From positions 1 through 41,627 of the forward strand of contig JAESRA010000139.1 in assembly GCA_016764895.1 (NCBI GenBank): 41,627 nucleotides of DNA, written 5' to 3'. Under the pieces are notes generated by a model that searched no databases, was not told where the DNA came from, and worked only from the letters and a program-made list of their open reading frames with translations. Below, one piece after another: positions 19,916-28,522 of this stretch; the first letter of the stretch is position 1, and every line of letters begins with the position of its first letter. Made by a program: the position numbers and the translations under genes. The DNA is from Phycisphaerales bacterium. Lineage in GTDB: Bacteria > Planctomycetota > Phycisphaerae > Phycisphaerales > UBA1924.

Positions 19916-20107
19916 TCCACGCTCATTCTGTTGGTTCCCGCGCATAAGAGCCCATATCTGGTCAAAATCTCAGATTTAGGACGAGCCGGGGTATCGAAGC
20001 CCGCTTGAGTCAAGAAGGGTTGCCACCATCGGCCTCTCTCGGCGACCAGCCCACCATATTCACAGCCCACCGCCCCTCCAATTTCATCTTGTTGATCAAG
20101 AATACAC

Positions 20108-20123
20108 TGGCACAGTTCTTGCA
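20108..20123 (+). promoter_or_regulatory. Sigma54 (-24/-12) promoter: TGGCACAGTTCTTGCA
   Basis: One mismatch to TGGCACG-N4-TTGCW with correct GG-N10-GC spacing; ~95 nt upstream of the 20219 start. Confidence 0.78.
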
Positions 20124-20218
20124 TACCAGTGTGGTGCTGGTGTTCTGTAGAGTTGTTCTGTAGAATTATCGCATAAGCAAACGAGTCCGGATCAATGAGG
20201 CGTACCGGGAGGCACCCA

Positions 20219-21358
20219 ATGAATGGCAGGCAACTGGCTTTGATTACTGGATTCTTTGGGGCCCTACTCGCTGGCGGCTCATTGGCGTCCATTCTGCCCC
20301 AAGCAACCTCAGCAATCAATGCACCTTCCAACAATGCGTCTTCCAACGATGCGCCTTCGGACAATGCACCTTCTGAATCAACACGCGGGTCGCTGGTCAT
20401 CCGGGCCATTCAGGGCACTCCGGGCGGGCCAGCGATCAAAAACATCGGTGTCGAAATCAGTCTCGTTTTCAAGAAGGCCGCCCCGCAGACGATTCATGCC
20501 CAACTCGATGAACACGGGATCGTGTATTTAAATGACATTCCGATCGACGCCGATGTGCGTCCAGTGATCCAGATCGACTACGCGGGTGTCACCTACCAAG
20601 AGGCCGGCGAGATTATGAGCCGGGCCAATCGTGAGCAATCCATCGAGGTGAAATGCTACGAGGTCACCAGTGACATTCCCCTGTGGACCATGCCCGTGCG
20701 GCAAGTGATGCTCTCACATGCACCGCAGGGTATCAAGGTGACCGAGATACTGGTAATCAAGAATCCAAGCGAACGAACCTGGCTGGGAACACCGAATCAT
20801 TCGAATCATTCGAATCATTCGAATCATTCGGATCATTCGGATCAGCCGGTCACGATGTCGGTGCGTTTGCCTCAAGGGGCCGAGCAGATCAAACTGGGAA
20901 CGGGTTTCCACGAATGGTGCTGCACAAGTATCGAGTCCGGCACGCTGATCAATCATCTGCCCATGATGCCCGACATCACGGAAATGAACTTCAGCTACAT
21001 CATCAACACAACAGACGGGACCTTCGATCTCAATATCATTGCACCTGCCGATATTGAGCAGATGGTTGTAATGGTCCCTGATGACATGCACGCCCACAGC
21101 ACCGATGGGCTCACCCTTGGCAAGACCGAACTGATCGCCGACACCACCGTACGATACTACACGGTTTCGGATGCCTCCAAGGGTGATACCGCCCGGTTGG
21201 AACTCAGCGGACTTTCCAGGATCAGGGCCGTCGCTGACAGTGCAAACACACCGGTGACCATCAATCCAAAGATGCTCTTCATAGTCGCCTGCGGAGTGAT
21301 TGTTCTCTTGGCTGGGAGCGTGATGGTGTATCAGATAAAAAGGAAAGCAAAGGCGTAA
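20219..21358 (+). CDS. Uncharacterised exported protein with C-terminal TM anchor and low-complexity repeats
   Basis: Signal (MNGRQLALITGFFGALLAGGSLASI) and C-terminal TM (MLFIVACGVIVLLAGSVMVYQIKRKAKA). First gene of a ccmC-ccmD operon; ORF track begins at 20195. Confidence 0.75.
   Translation: MNGRQLALITGFFGALLAGGSLASILPQATSAINAPSNNASSNDAPSDNAPSESTRGSLVIRAIQGTPGGPAIKNIGVEISLVFKKAAPQTIHAQLDEHGIVYLNDIPIDADVRPVIQIDYAGVTYQEAGEIMSRANREQSIEVKCYEVTSDIPLWTMPVRQVMLSHAPQGIKVTEILVIKNPSERTWLGTPNHSNHSNHSNHSDHSDQPVTMSVRLPQGAEQIKLGTGFHEWCCTSIESGTLINHLPMMPDITEMNFSYIINTTDGTFDLNIIAPADIEQMVVMVPDDMHAHSTDGLTLGKTELIADTTVRYYTVSDASKGDTARLELSGLSRIRAVADSANTPVTINPKMLFIVACGVIVLLAGSVMVYQIKRKAKA
20321..20377 (+). repeat. 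Degenerate 15-bp coding tandem repeat (APSNN/ASSND/APSDN/APSE)
   Basis: gcaccttccaacaat, gcgtcttccaacgat, gcgccttcggacaat, gcaccttctgaa. Confidence 0.75.
20794..20838 (+). repeat. 9-bp coding tandem repeat encoding (NHS)n/DHS
   Basis: gaatcattc x4 followed by ggatcattc. Confidence 0.9.
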
Positions 21359-21473
21359 GCGAATGCATTTATGGCATCATTCATACAAGGAACACACCGG
21401 GGACAGACCGCGATGGCTTGTTTTTATAAAGAATGTAGCTGGCGAGCTGAGGCGCCGGATCGGTGAAGGGGAC

Positions 21474-22187
21474 ATGCTCACTGCACATCGGACATTTCTG
21501 ACGACAGGATACTGGATTCTGACTGGCCTGCTGTTCGTGTGCGGGCTTGCGATGCTGGCGATCACGCCTTCATCTCAAGAAGCTTTCGGCCCTGCACAAA
21601 AAATCTTCTTTATCCATCTCCCCACCGCGATCTGCACTTTTATCGCCGCGTCAACATTGTTTATTGCCAGCGTTGGCTACCTCTGGTCACGCACCATGAA
21701 ATGGGACGACCTGGCCAACGCATCGGGCAAAGTGACCGTGCTGCTCTGCACGATCGTGCTTTTGACAGGCATCATCTGGGGCAAGAGTGAATGGGGGTCT
21801 TGGTGGACATGGAGCCCGCGTCTGACATTCAGCTTGGTGCTATGGGTCCTCTACATTGTCTACCTGATCATCCGTCCAATGATTCATTCTCCGACAAGGA
21901 GGGCCACCATCAGTGCCGTGTACGGGCTGGCAGCCTTCATCGATGTCCCACTTGTGTATATGTCGGTCAAGCTCATACCCGACATCCATCCATCATCTGT
22001 GGAACTCGATCCAACCATGCAGATCACACTGTTGATCTGGTTCTTGGCGATCCCACTGATGACGGCGGGGCTTATTGCCGCTGGCTGCTCGCTCAACACA
22101 CGAGAACGGGCGATGCTGGAAACATCGGCAACCAACACCCAAAGCCAACAAGAACCAATCAATACAAACACAGGGAGCCCGTCATGA
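21474..22187 (+). CDS. ccmC: CcmC-type heme exporter/handling protein
   Basis: Six-TM pattern; SEWGSWWTWSPRLTFSLVLWVLYIVYLIIRP; FFIHLPTAICTF. Start at MLTAHRTFL proposed; the ORF extends to 21363. Confidence 0.85.
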   Translation: MLTAHRTFLTTGYWILTGLLFVCGLAMLAITPSSQEAFGPAQKIFFIHLPTAICTFIAASTLFIASVGYLWSRTMKWDDLANASGKVTVLLCTIVLLTGIIWGKSEWGSWWTWSPRLTFSLVLWVLYIVYLIIRPMIHSPTRRATISAVYGLAAFIDVPLVYMSVKLIPDIHPSSVELDPTMQITLLIWFLAIPLMTAGLIAAGCSLNTRERAMLETSATNTQSQQEPINTNTGSPS

Positions 22188-22291
22188 ATGGCTATCTCCT
22201 CCTTGGATACGCCGTAAGTCTTGTGCTGATGTGGGGCTACGCCATGCAGTTATACCGAAAATCACGCAACCTCCGTTTGCAGAAGCGATAG
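22184..22291 (+). CDS. ccmD: CcmD-like small membrane protein (35 aa)
   Basis: MNGYLLLGYAVSLVLMWGYAMQLYRKSRNLRLQKR: one TM then a basic tail. ATGA overlap with ccmC. Hidden inside the spurious 21791..22291 ORF. Confidence 0.72.
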   Translation: MNGYLLLGYAVSLVLMWGYAMQLYRKSRNLRLQKR

Positions 22292-22353
22292 ATTTGATCA
22301 CTTTGTGGGTATCTTCTTTATAGAGAGATACGACACAGAAAGGAAAGAACTCG

Positions 22354-22965
22354 ATGACCCGAACTCTTACACGAACAGCACTAGTCGTAATAGCAGGAGC
22401 GACGACATTTATGATCGCTGCGACCTCAGGGCAACCCGAACTCCCGGCCGGACACCCAAAAGTCAGCACGCCAAAACAAGCGGCCGCCGAATCAAACGCC
22501 GATCCTGCCGATGTTCAATCAACTGATGCGGTCATCGATGCGTACTACGCATCGATCTCAGGCGGCATCGACGAGCCGCGGGACTGGGATCGGTTCTTAT
22601 CCTTGTTCATGCCCGATGCACAGTTCATCGTCTCAAGGATGGTCAACGGAGAATCGATCCCTCTTGCGTTGAGTGCCCAAGAGTTTGTGGATTCGAACCG
22701 GACCTATTTCGAGCGAGGCGGGTATTTCGAAAAAGATATTCACCGGAAAACCAACACCTTTGGGAACATCTCGCAGGTCTTTAGCACCTACGCATCAAGG
22801 CGATCCTTGGACGACCCCAAACCCTACTCTCGCGGCATCAACAGCGTGCAACTGATGAAGACCGGGGGTCGGTGGTGGATCGCCACCATCATGTGGGAAT
22901 CCGAACGGGCCGATTCAAACCCGATCCCCGCCAGATACCTCCCCGCGGTGACCATGGACGATTGA
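22354..22965 (+). CDS. Exported NTF2/SnoaL-like protein
   Basis: Signal peptide, then AVIDAYYASISGGIDEPRDWDRFLSLFMPDAQFIV...GGRWWIATIMWESE typical of SnoaL-like folds. Confidence 0.65.
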   Translation: MTRTLTRTALVVIAGATTFMIAATSGQPELPAGHPKVSTPKQAAAESNADPADVQSTDAVIDAYYASISGGIDEPRDWDRFLSLFMPDAQFIVSRMVNGESIPLALSAQEFVDSNRTYFERGGYFEKDIHRKTNTFGNISQVFSTYASRRSLDDPKPYSRGINSVQLMKTGGRWWIATIMWESERADSNPIPARYLPAVTMDD

Positions 22966-23025
22966 AGGTAGCCCATCACCCGGCATCATGATCTTGAACC
23001 ACGCAACCAAAGAAAGACTCGCGAA

Positions 23026-23065
23026 AAAGACCCGCGACAAGCAAATGTACTTGTCGCGGGTCTTT
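23026..23065. terminator. Bidirectional intrinsic terminator between convergent genes
   Basis: Perfect 16-bp inverted repeat AAAGACCCGCGACAAG / CTTGTCGCGGGTCTTT with 8-nt loop. Confidence 0.92.
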
Positions 23066-23102
23066 GTAGATTCATCATATCAAAAGGCCCAAAGCCCGCG
23101 AA

Positions 23103-24818
23103 CTATTCAACCGACTCGGGGGCGGGTTTGGGCGCAACTGTCGGTTTGGAAAACTTGCTTCTCCAGAGAGCCATGGGGATCATGCCAATGGACATCATCG
23201 CCAGTTGGCTGATCACAAACACGGACAACCAAAAGATTGCCGAGTTGGTGAAGCCGTAGGAGTGAAGCCCTACACCGAGCATGTTGGTTCCAAACCATGA
23301 CCATGCGGTGACGATGTTGCCAAAAATTGCGAGTTGGACCAATCCGCGGTCGCGGATCATTCCGCCCCAGCGTGCGTGGAGGATCAGCAGGTTCCAGAGG
23401 ACGATCAGAGCGGCGCCGTTTTCTTTGGCGTCCCAGCCCCAGAAGCGTCCCCAAGACTGATCGGCCCAGATGCCTCCAAGGACGGTACCCACGAAGCTGG
23501 TCACTGTTGCAAAGCAGATCACGCCATAGATCATTTTGGCCATTGACTTTCCGTGTTCACGATCAAGCATTTTGGTGAAAACACCCAGAAGCACATAAGC
23601 AATGCCCATGAACCCAGCAAAGAAGGTGGCGGAGTATCCAATGGTGATGACAACCACATGGGTGGTGAGCCAGAAGTTTGAATCCAGCACGGCCTGCATC
23701 ATTTCCATGGTGTCGCCGGAACTGCCGAGGTTGTGGGCCACAATCAGCGTACTGAATCCGATGACCGAAGCCATGATCCCACCGAGGCCGAGTTTCATTT
23801 GACGATCTATGATGAGCCCGATGAGGATACTGCCCCATCCAGTGAAGACGGCCGAAGAATAGAGGTTGGTAATCGGTGGACGACCCTGGAGATACACCCG
23901 ACTTGCAAGGCCGATGGTCATCACCACAAAGGCAACCCAGATCATCGCCGTCATTGAGCCGAGCAACGACCTAGACCAATCCGGCTTGGTGAGCTGCGTG
24001 CTGAGCATTCCAAAGCACCCAAAGAGGAATGCCAGCAGCAAGAGTGTCGAGGCAATTATGAACGGCTGAACCTGGTTGAATATGACCTCGTAACGAGATT
24101 TGCGAGCGTCGTAGGAAATGTGGCTATCGACCAATTCCTTGAACTCACCAAGGCGAGCATTGAATGTCTCGGGTTCGTTGTTTCTGAAGGCCTGGAGCAC
24201 GCTGAGCAAGGCGCGTGCATCGGCATCACTCGGATTCTCGTTGAGAACCGAGACAAATGATCGCCAGTCATCGCCGGTTGTCAACGGCGGCACAAGATAC
24301 GGCCTGACGAGCTGTGAGAGTTCACTGAAGATCATCATCCGTTGGTTGAGCACCAGTATGGCGCGTTGGAACGGGTCCCTTGCCTTGGCCTTCACTTTGC
24401 TTGCGAGCATCGCTTGCTCGTTAATTTCGTTTCCGGCGGCGCGGAGTTCGTCAAATGAGAAGCGTATGCGTTGCTCATTTTCAAGCCCGATCACAACGAG
24501 TACATCGGGATGGTCTATCCGAAAGACTTCTCGTTTGACCGATCTTTCGGGATTGGTGATGAGTTCAATGTACCATTCGATCGCAGTAATATTGCCGTCG
24601 TCGGTTTGGATGCTTTGGCGGCCGCTGATGTTCATCAGACTGTTGCGAGCAACGGTGTCGAGGGGCTTGGTGCGTCCGTGAGCCGAGACTGGTATCTGGC
24701 GGAAGGTATTGAAATCATACGGGCTGTCGATTTTCTCTGGGCGAGCGAGCTTCTGCCCGGCGTAGACAATCGACAAGACCAATACGATCCATGGGAGTAG
24801 TTGTTGTAGCTTTTTCAT
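23103..24818 (-). CDS. ccsA: CcsA/ResC cytochrome c assembly protein, second copy
   Basis: WADQSWGRFWGWDAKENGAALIVLWN and GVGLHSYGF; N-terminal IPVSAHGRTKPLDTVARN domain shared with 3710..5407. Confidence 0.88.
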   Translation of the reverse strand: MKKLQQLLPWIVLVLSIVYAGQKLARPEKIDSPYDFNTFRQIPVSAHGRTKPLDTVARNSLMNISGRQSIQTDDGNITAIEWYIELITNPERSVKREVFRIDHPDVLVVIGLENEQRIRFSFDELRAAGNEINEQAMLASKVKAKARDPFQRAILVLNQRMMIFSELSQLVRPYLVPPLTTGDDWRSFVSVLNENPSDADARALLSVLQAFRNNEPETFNARLGEFKELVDSHISYDARKSRYEVIFNQVQPFIIASTLLLLAFLFGCFGMLSTQLTKPDWSRSLLGSMTAMIWVAFVVMTIGLASRVYLQGRPPITNLYSSAVFTGWGSILIGLIIDRQMKLGLGGIMASVIGFSTLIVAHNLGSSGDTMEMMQAVLDSNFWLTTHVVVITIGYSATFFAGFMGIAYVLLGVFTKMLDREHGKSMAKMIYGVICFATVTSFVGTVLGGIWADQSWGRFWGWDAKENGAALIVLWNLLILHARWGGMIRDRGLVQLAIFGNIVTAWSWFGTNMLGVGLHSYGFTNSAIFWLSVFVISQLAMMSIGMIPMALWRSKFSKPTVAPKPAPESVE

Positions 24819-25987
24819 TATGATCGCCTTCTCAGGGTTGGGACAAGCCGGATACCGAAGTGGATCAGCATACCGAGTGTTGCAACCGTGCATGAGATGT
24901 ATGGGATCATCCATCCCGGGTTCTGAACAACCTGCAACACGGTGCCCGCGTCATCACGCAGGAATGATGCTTGGTAGAAAGTTTCACCCGCATGACGCAG
25001 CGGGTGGTTCATATAGATCAACACATCACGGTCAACATTCCGCCCCTCATCAACCAATCGGACATCGCTTGAGTAGTTGCGGGCCATCTGTGTCCCTGTA
25101 AACAAGTCGTGTTTAAAATCCACCAAGTGGAGCGAATACGGCTTGTAAGTCCGCGCAAAGCGGAGAGCAATCCAGTATGTACGACCATCGACAACAACCA
25201 TCTGTGGCTGGTCCACATAGACCGAAAGCAAATAAGACCCGATCCGCTGCTCCCCATTCATGAGAGTGACATACGCCGACGGGGCATCAACTGTTGCCCC
25301 GTCGACCCCGTTGGCCCTAGGAAGTGGCAACGCGGCGAGTTCTCGGGCGATCCCGGTGTCGGCAAGGCCTTTGCGAGACTCGGGTGCCTGCATCGGGCCG
25401 AGCATCTGCGAGTTGGGCATCCACTCAGTCACTTGAATCGTAAACGGAATGAGCTCGTTGGAAATCGTGGTGTCCGTTTCGATAAGCTGCTCAGGAACAA
25501 TAACGACAAGGTCATCAACCGGGTCCGACTGATCGACGATCGCGATCTCCGATGACCGGATATCCTCGATAAAGTTGATCGTTTCGCCCTCGCGAATAGT
25601 CATGTTGCCTTCTTTGGCAGCAAACCCGGTGACAAATTCGCCAACAAGCAGAAGGATGACGCCAAGGTGTGTGAGGATAATCCCAATCCGTTTCTTGCGA
25701 AACTTAAAGCGGACGGCATGGGCGGCGAGGAGATTAATAAACATCGCTATGCCCAAAGTGAGACCGCCCGGAAACCAGATGGCCCCGGGGATGGTGGCCA
25801 GTTCTTTGGGCACAAATATTTGGAGTTCAATCAAGACCACAAGAGATCGGAAATACTGATCAACAACGGTCCAAATCCCGGTGTGGACCTGCACCAGTGT
25901 GCCCGCAAAGACCAGGAAGATCGAGAGCGCAAAGATCACGACGGTCAGTCGGAGCGAAGCCAACGGCTTAAGTATTTTGCGAAACAT
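24818..25987 (-). CDS. resB: ResB-like cytochrome c biogenesis protein, second copy
   Basis: N-terminal SLRLTVVIFALSIFLVFAGTLVQVHTG, IGIILTHLGVILLLVGEFVTG, MNHPLRHAGETFYQASFLRDDAGTVLQVVQNPGW; TAATG overlap with ccsA. Confidence 0.88.
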   Translation of the reverse strand: MFRKILKPLASLRLTVVIFALSIFLVFAGTLVQVHTGIWTVVDQYFRSLVVLIELQIFVPKELATIPGAIWFPGGLTLGIAMFINLLAAHAVRFKFRKKRIGIILTHLGVILLLVGEFVTGFAAKEGNMTIREGETINFIEDIRSSEIAIVDQSDPVDDLVVIVPEQLIETDTTISNELIPFTIQVTEWMPNSQMLGPMQAPESRKGLADTGIARELAALPLPRANGVDGATVDAPSAYVTLMNGEQRIGSYLLSVYVDQPQMVVVDGRTYWIALRFARTYKPYSLHLVDFKHDLFTGTQMARNYSSDVRLVDEGRNVDRDVLIYMNHPLRHAGETFYQASFLRDDAGTVLQVVQNPGWMIPYISCTVATLGMLIHFGIRLVPTLRRRS

Positions 25988-27087
25988 TATGGTGTCCCTG
26001 CCTTCCCGAGGCCTTGTGCATTGATAAAGGCCTCAAACCGCTGAAGCTCGGCCTCTACAGCAGCCACCGAACCCGTCAGCTTGAAAAATAAAGTTTGACC
26101 ACCAACGGGAACAATGCCCGCCGCCATTCGGCCCGAATCATCCGGGGCGGTAAGATCAACAAGTACCCCACCATTGCCTAAATCTTTTACGCCTTGAGGA
26201 TCAATCGATTCCACAGGAGGCAAGCCCAGTTGACCCCGCCACCGATTGATGTTGCCCAGCGGGCCTCCGCCATCACCAGACAGTGATGTCAGCGTAATCC
26301 TGGCCCCGCTCTGGGAAAGATAAGAAGCCATCAGGATGGTCGAAGCGTTCTCCTCGGCCACCCATTGGGCGGGAACTTCCCACGAACTCGTTGACGCAGC
26401 ACTTTCCACCGGCTCAGAAGCGGGTTCTGGAGTGGATAAAGATTCGCCATGATCATGATCAGCATCATGATCGTGATCGTCCGCTTGGTCATGGATGTGG
26501 AGACTAGCGGAGAATGCAATCAGATCGGCCTTCACTTGCTCAACCACATCGGCAGGCCCCATTGCCTTGGCAAACCAGGTTTGCCCGTCACCCACATTGA
26601 TAATCGAGCCGATCAAACGGATGGTTTCCCCGGCGAGATCCACGATGATCACATCAACACCTTCGATATGCGAAATATCCTCGTTCAAACCCTGCTCATC
26701 AACCGGATCGAGACCAATCTGCCCTCTCCAGCGATTGACATTGGCGATGAGCCCGCCGACATCCCCAGGAAATGCGGTGATCGCGATCTCTTGGCCATTG
26801 GAGGCCCTGAAAGTGGTGATGCGCATCGAACTGGTTGTTTCAACCTCTGTCCAGGAAAGCGGCACCTTCCAGATCACCCCAAGGGATTCTGTCTGGGCTG
26901 GCTGCTTCTGCTCGACTATCGGCACAGAAGAACCGTCGAACTCACGATCCACCCGATATGAGTGGATCTCGGCACGATCGCAACCCGCAAGAAACGCCAA
27001 CTGTCCAAGCCCCCCCATTACAACGCCACATGCGAGCATGCTTGACTTGAGATCGCCTGGCAACCGCAACATCATTCGCTGATTCAT
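25987..27087 (-). CDS. Uncharacterised lipoprotein-like protein with two homologous domains joined by a His/Asp-rich linker
   Basis: LAFLAGCDRAE lipobox-like; NVNRWRGQIGLDPV and NINRWRGQLGLPPV repeated; linker HIHDQADDHDHDADHDHGES. Confidence 0.75.
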   Translation of the reverse strand: MNQRMMLRLPGDLKSSMLACGVVMGGLGQLAFLAGCDRAEIHSYRVDREFDGSSVPIVEQKQPAQTESLGVIWKVPLSWTEVETTSSMRITTFRASNGQEIAITAFPGDVGGLIANVNRWRGQIGLDPVDEQGLNEDISHIEGVDVIIVDLAGETIRLIGSIINVGDGQTWFAKAMGPADVVEQVKADLIAFSASLHIHDQADDHDHDADHDHGESLSTPEPASEPVESAASTSSWEVPAQWVAEENASTILMASYLSQSGARITLTSLSGDGGGPLGNINRWRGQLGLPPVESIDPQGVKDLGNGGVLVDLTAPDDSGRMAAGIVPVGGQTLFFKLTGSVAAVEAELQRFEAFINAQGLGKAGTP

Positions 27088-27283
27088 GGAAAGAACCTTT
27101 CCTGTATCAACCTCTTTGCGCAACGGTCAAAATTGTCCAAAGAAATTGAACTCAATCCTATCAATTATCATCTGCGATTTCCACGAATTACGACAAGAAC
27201 TGACACAATCGCAAATCAAACTTGCTCAGAAAGGGCCTATGCCAATGCGTCGAAAATACCGCTCGCGTTTCAATGCTAAAGAA

Positions 27284-28522
27284 GGGAATCTCTGAATAAT
27301 CGCACAACTCCCACCGATTTTATCCGTACCGTCTCATGACCCAAGTTTTCATCTTGACTCAGGAGATTGACCATGCCAATACGAAAGAATGCACCGATGG
27401 GGTTTGCTGATATCGTTCTCGAAGACCTGGGCTCTTCGCGCACCTCCAAACTCCTGTCCAGGCTCGACGCCGCGACGCCTTGGGACACACTCGCCCATCC
27501 GATCAAACAACTCCCCGAGTACAAATCACACGGCGCAGGCAGGCCGCCTTTGGGGGGTGGGAGCCGGTGATGATGCTCAAGCCAAGTGGTTCAATCTCTC
27601 AGACCCAGGGCTCGAAGAAGCACTCCTGGATCGCATCAGCTTCGGCAAGTTCGTCGGCTTATCCTTCACCGATTCCACACCCGACGAGATCGCCTTCGTC
27701 AAGTTTCGCAAGCGGTTCCGCGAATCCAGGCTCGACGACTACCTCTTCCAATCCGTCGTCAAACACCTTGATTCTAAGGGTTTTCTCGTGCGCGAAGGCA
27801 CGATGGTCGATGCGACAATCATCGAGCAATCGACTGGCGCAAAGAACGACGACAGCGAAAACACCCGCGATCAAGACGCAAGCTTCACCAAAAAGCACGG
27901 CAAGACGCATCACGGCTACAAAGCACACATCGCCTGCGATCTCTCGGGTGTGATCACCGAGTACAAAGTGACGACGGCCAAGGTGCATGATTCAAAGTGC
28001 ATCGACGAACTCGTTGAAGACGAAGAAGAAATCGTCTACGCCGACAGCGCGTACTCGTCGAAGGATCGACGCGCGTCGTTGCGCGAGCGTGGCGTGATCG
28101 ATGCGATTGTCTATAAAAGGACACGCGGGCAGAAGGATATCTACGATTGGCAGGACCGGTGGAATGTGCTTGTTTCGAAGGCTCGATCGAAGGTGGAGCA
28201 TCCGTTTGCGATGATGAAGCACCAGCTCGGATATCGCAAGGTGCGCTACCGCGGCCTGGAAAGAAACGCATTCGATGTGTGCTTGATGTTGATGGCGTGC
28301 AACTTGAAACGAAGCGTATGGCTTGGGCAGAAATGTGTGGAACCTGTACCAAGGAAGGTGTGATGTGCGCGGTGGCTGCGCGCTGATCGAGGCCAGAAAG
28401 CTTGAATCAAGCGGATTCGGTTCTCGAAAGCGTGACTTTAAGAGATCAAGCGTGGAACTCTTGCAACGATACTCGATTTCGAGTAGAATTAGGCGAGAGC
28501 CTTTGATTGGTCAGAGACTCCA
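27284..28522 (+). mobile_element. IS5-family-like insertion sequence
   Basis: Candidate inverted repeats GGGAATCTCTGAATAAT (27284-27300) and ATTGGTCAGAGACTCCA (28506-28522), 13/17 match, bracket a DDE transposase. No clear target-site duplication seen. Confidence 0.65.
27373..28363 (+). pseudogene. IS5-like transposase broken across three reading frames
   Basis: MPIRKNAPMGF...GAGRPP (frame 1), GGWEPVMMLK (frame 3), AKWFNLSDPGLEEALLDRISFGKFVGLSF... to ...KARSKVEHPFAMMKHQLGYRKVRYRGLERN (frame 2). Confidence 0.82.

Noticed and set aside
20794-20838. Possible CRISPR-like array
   Set aside because: Contiguous 9-bp units without spacers, inside a CDS; a coding minisatellite. No CRISPR array or cas gene seen in the window.
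21791-22291. 166-aa ORF in the alternative frame of ccmC
   Set aside because: Only the last 35 codons (CcmD-like) are credible; the rest overlaps ccmC out of frame.
26495-27082. 195-aa plus-strand ORF
   Set aside because: Antisense to the duplicated lipoprotein gene; composition not protein-like.
27659-27988. 109-aa minus-strand ORF (and 27954..28352)
   Set aside because: Antisense to the transposase.
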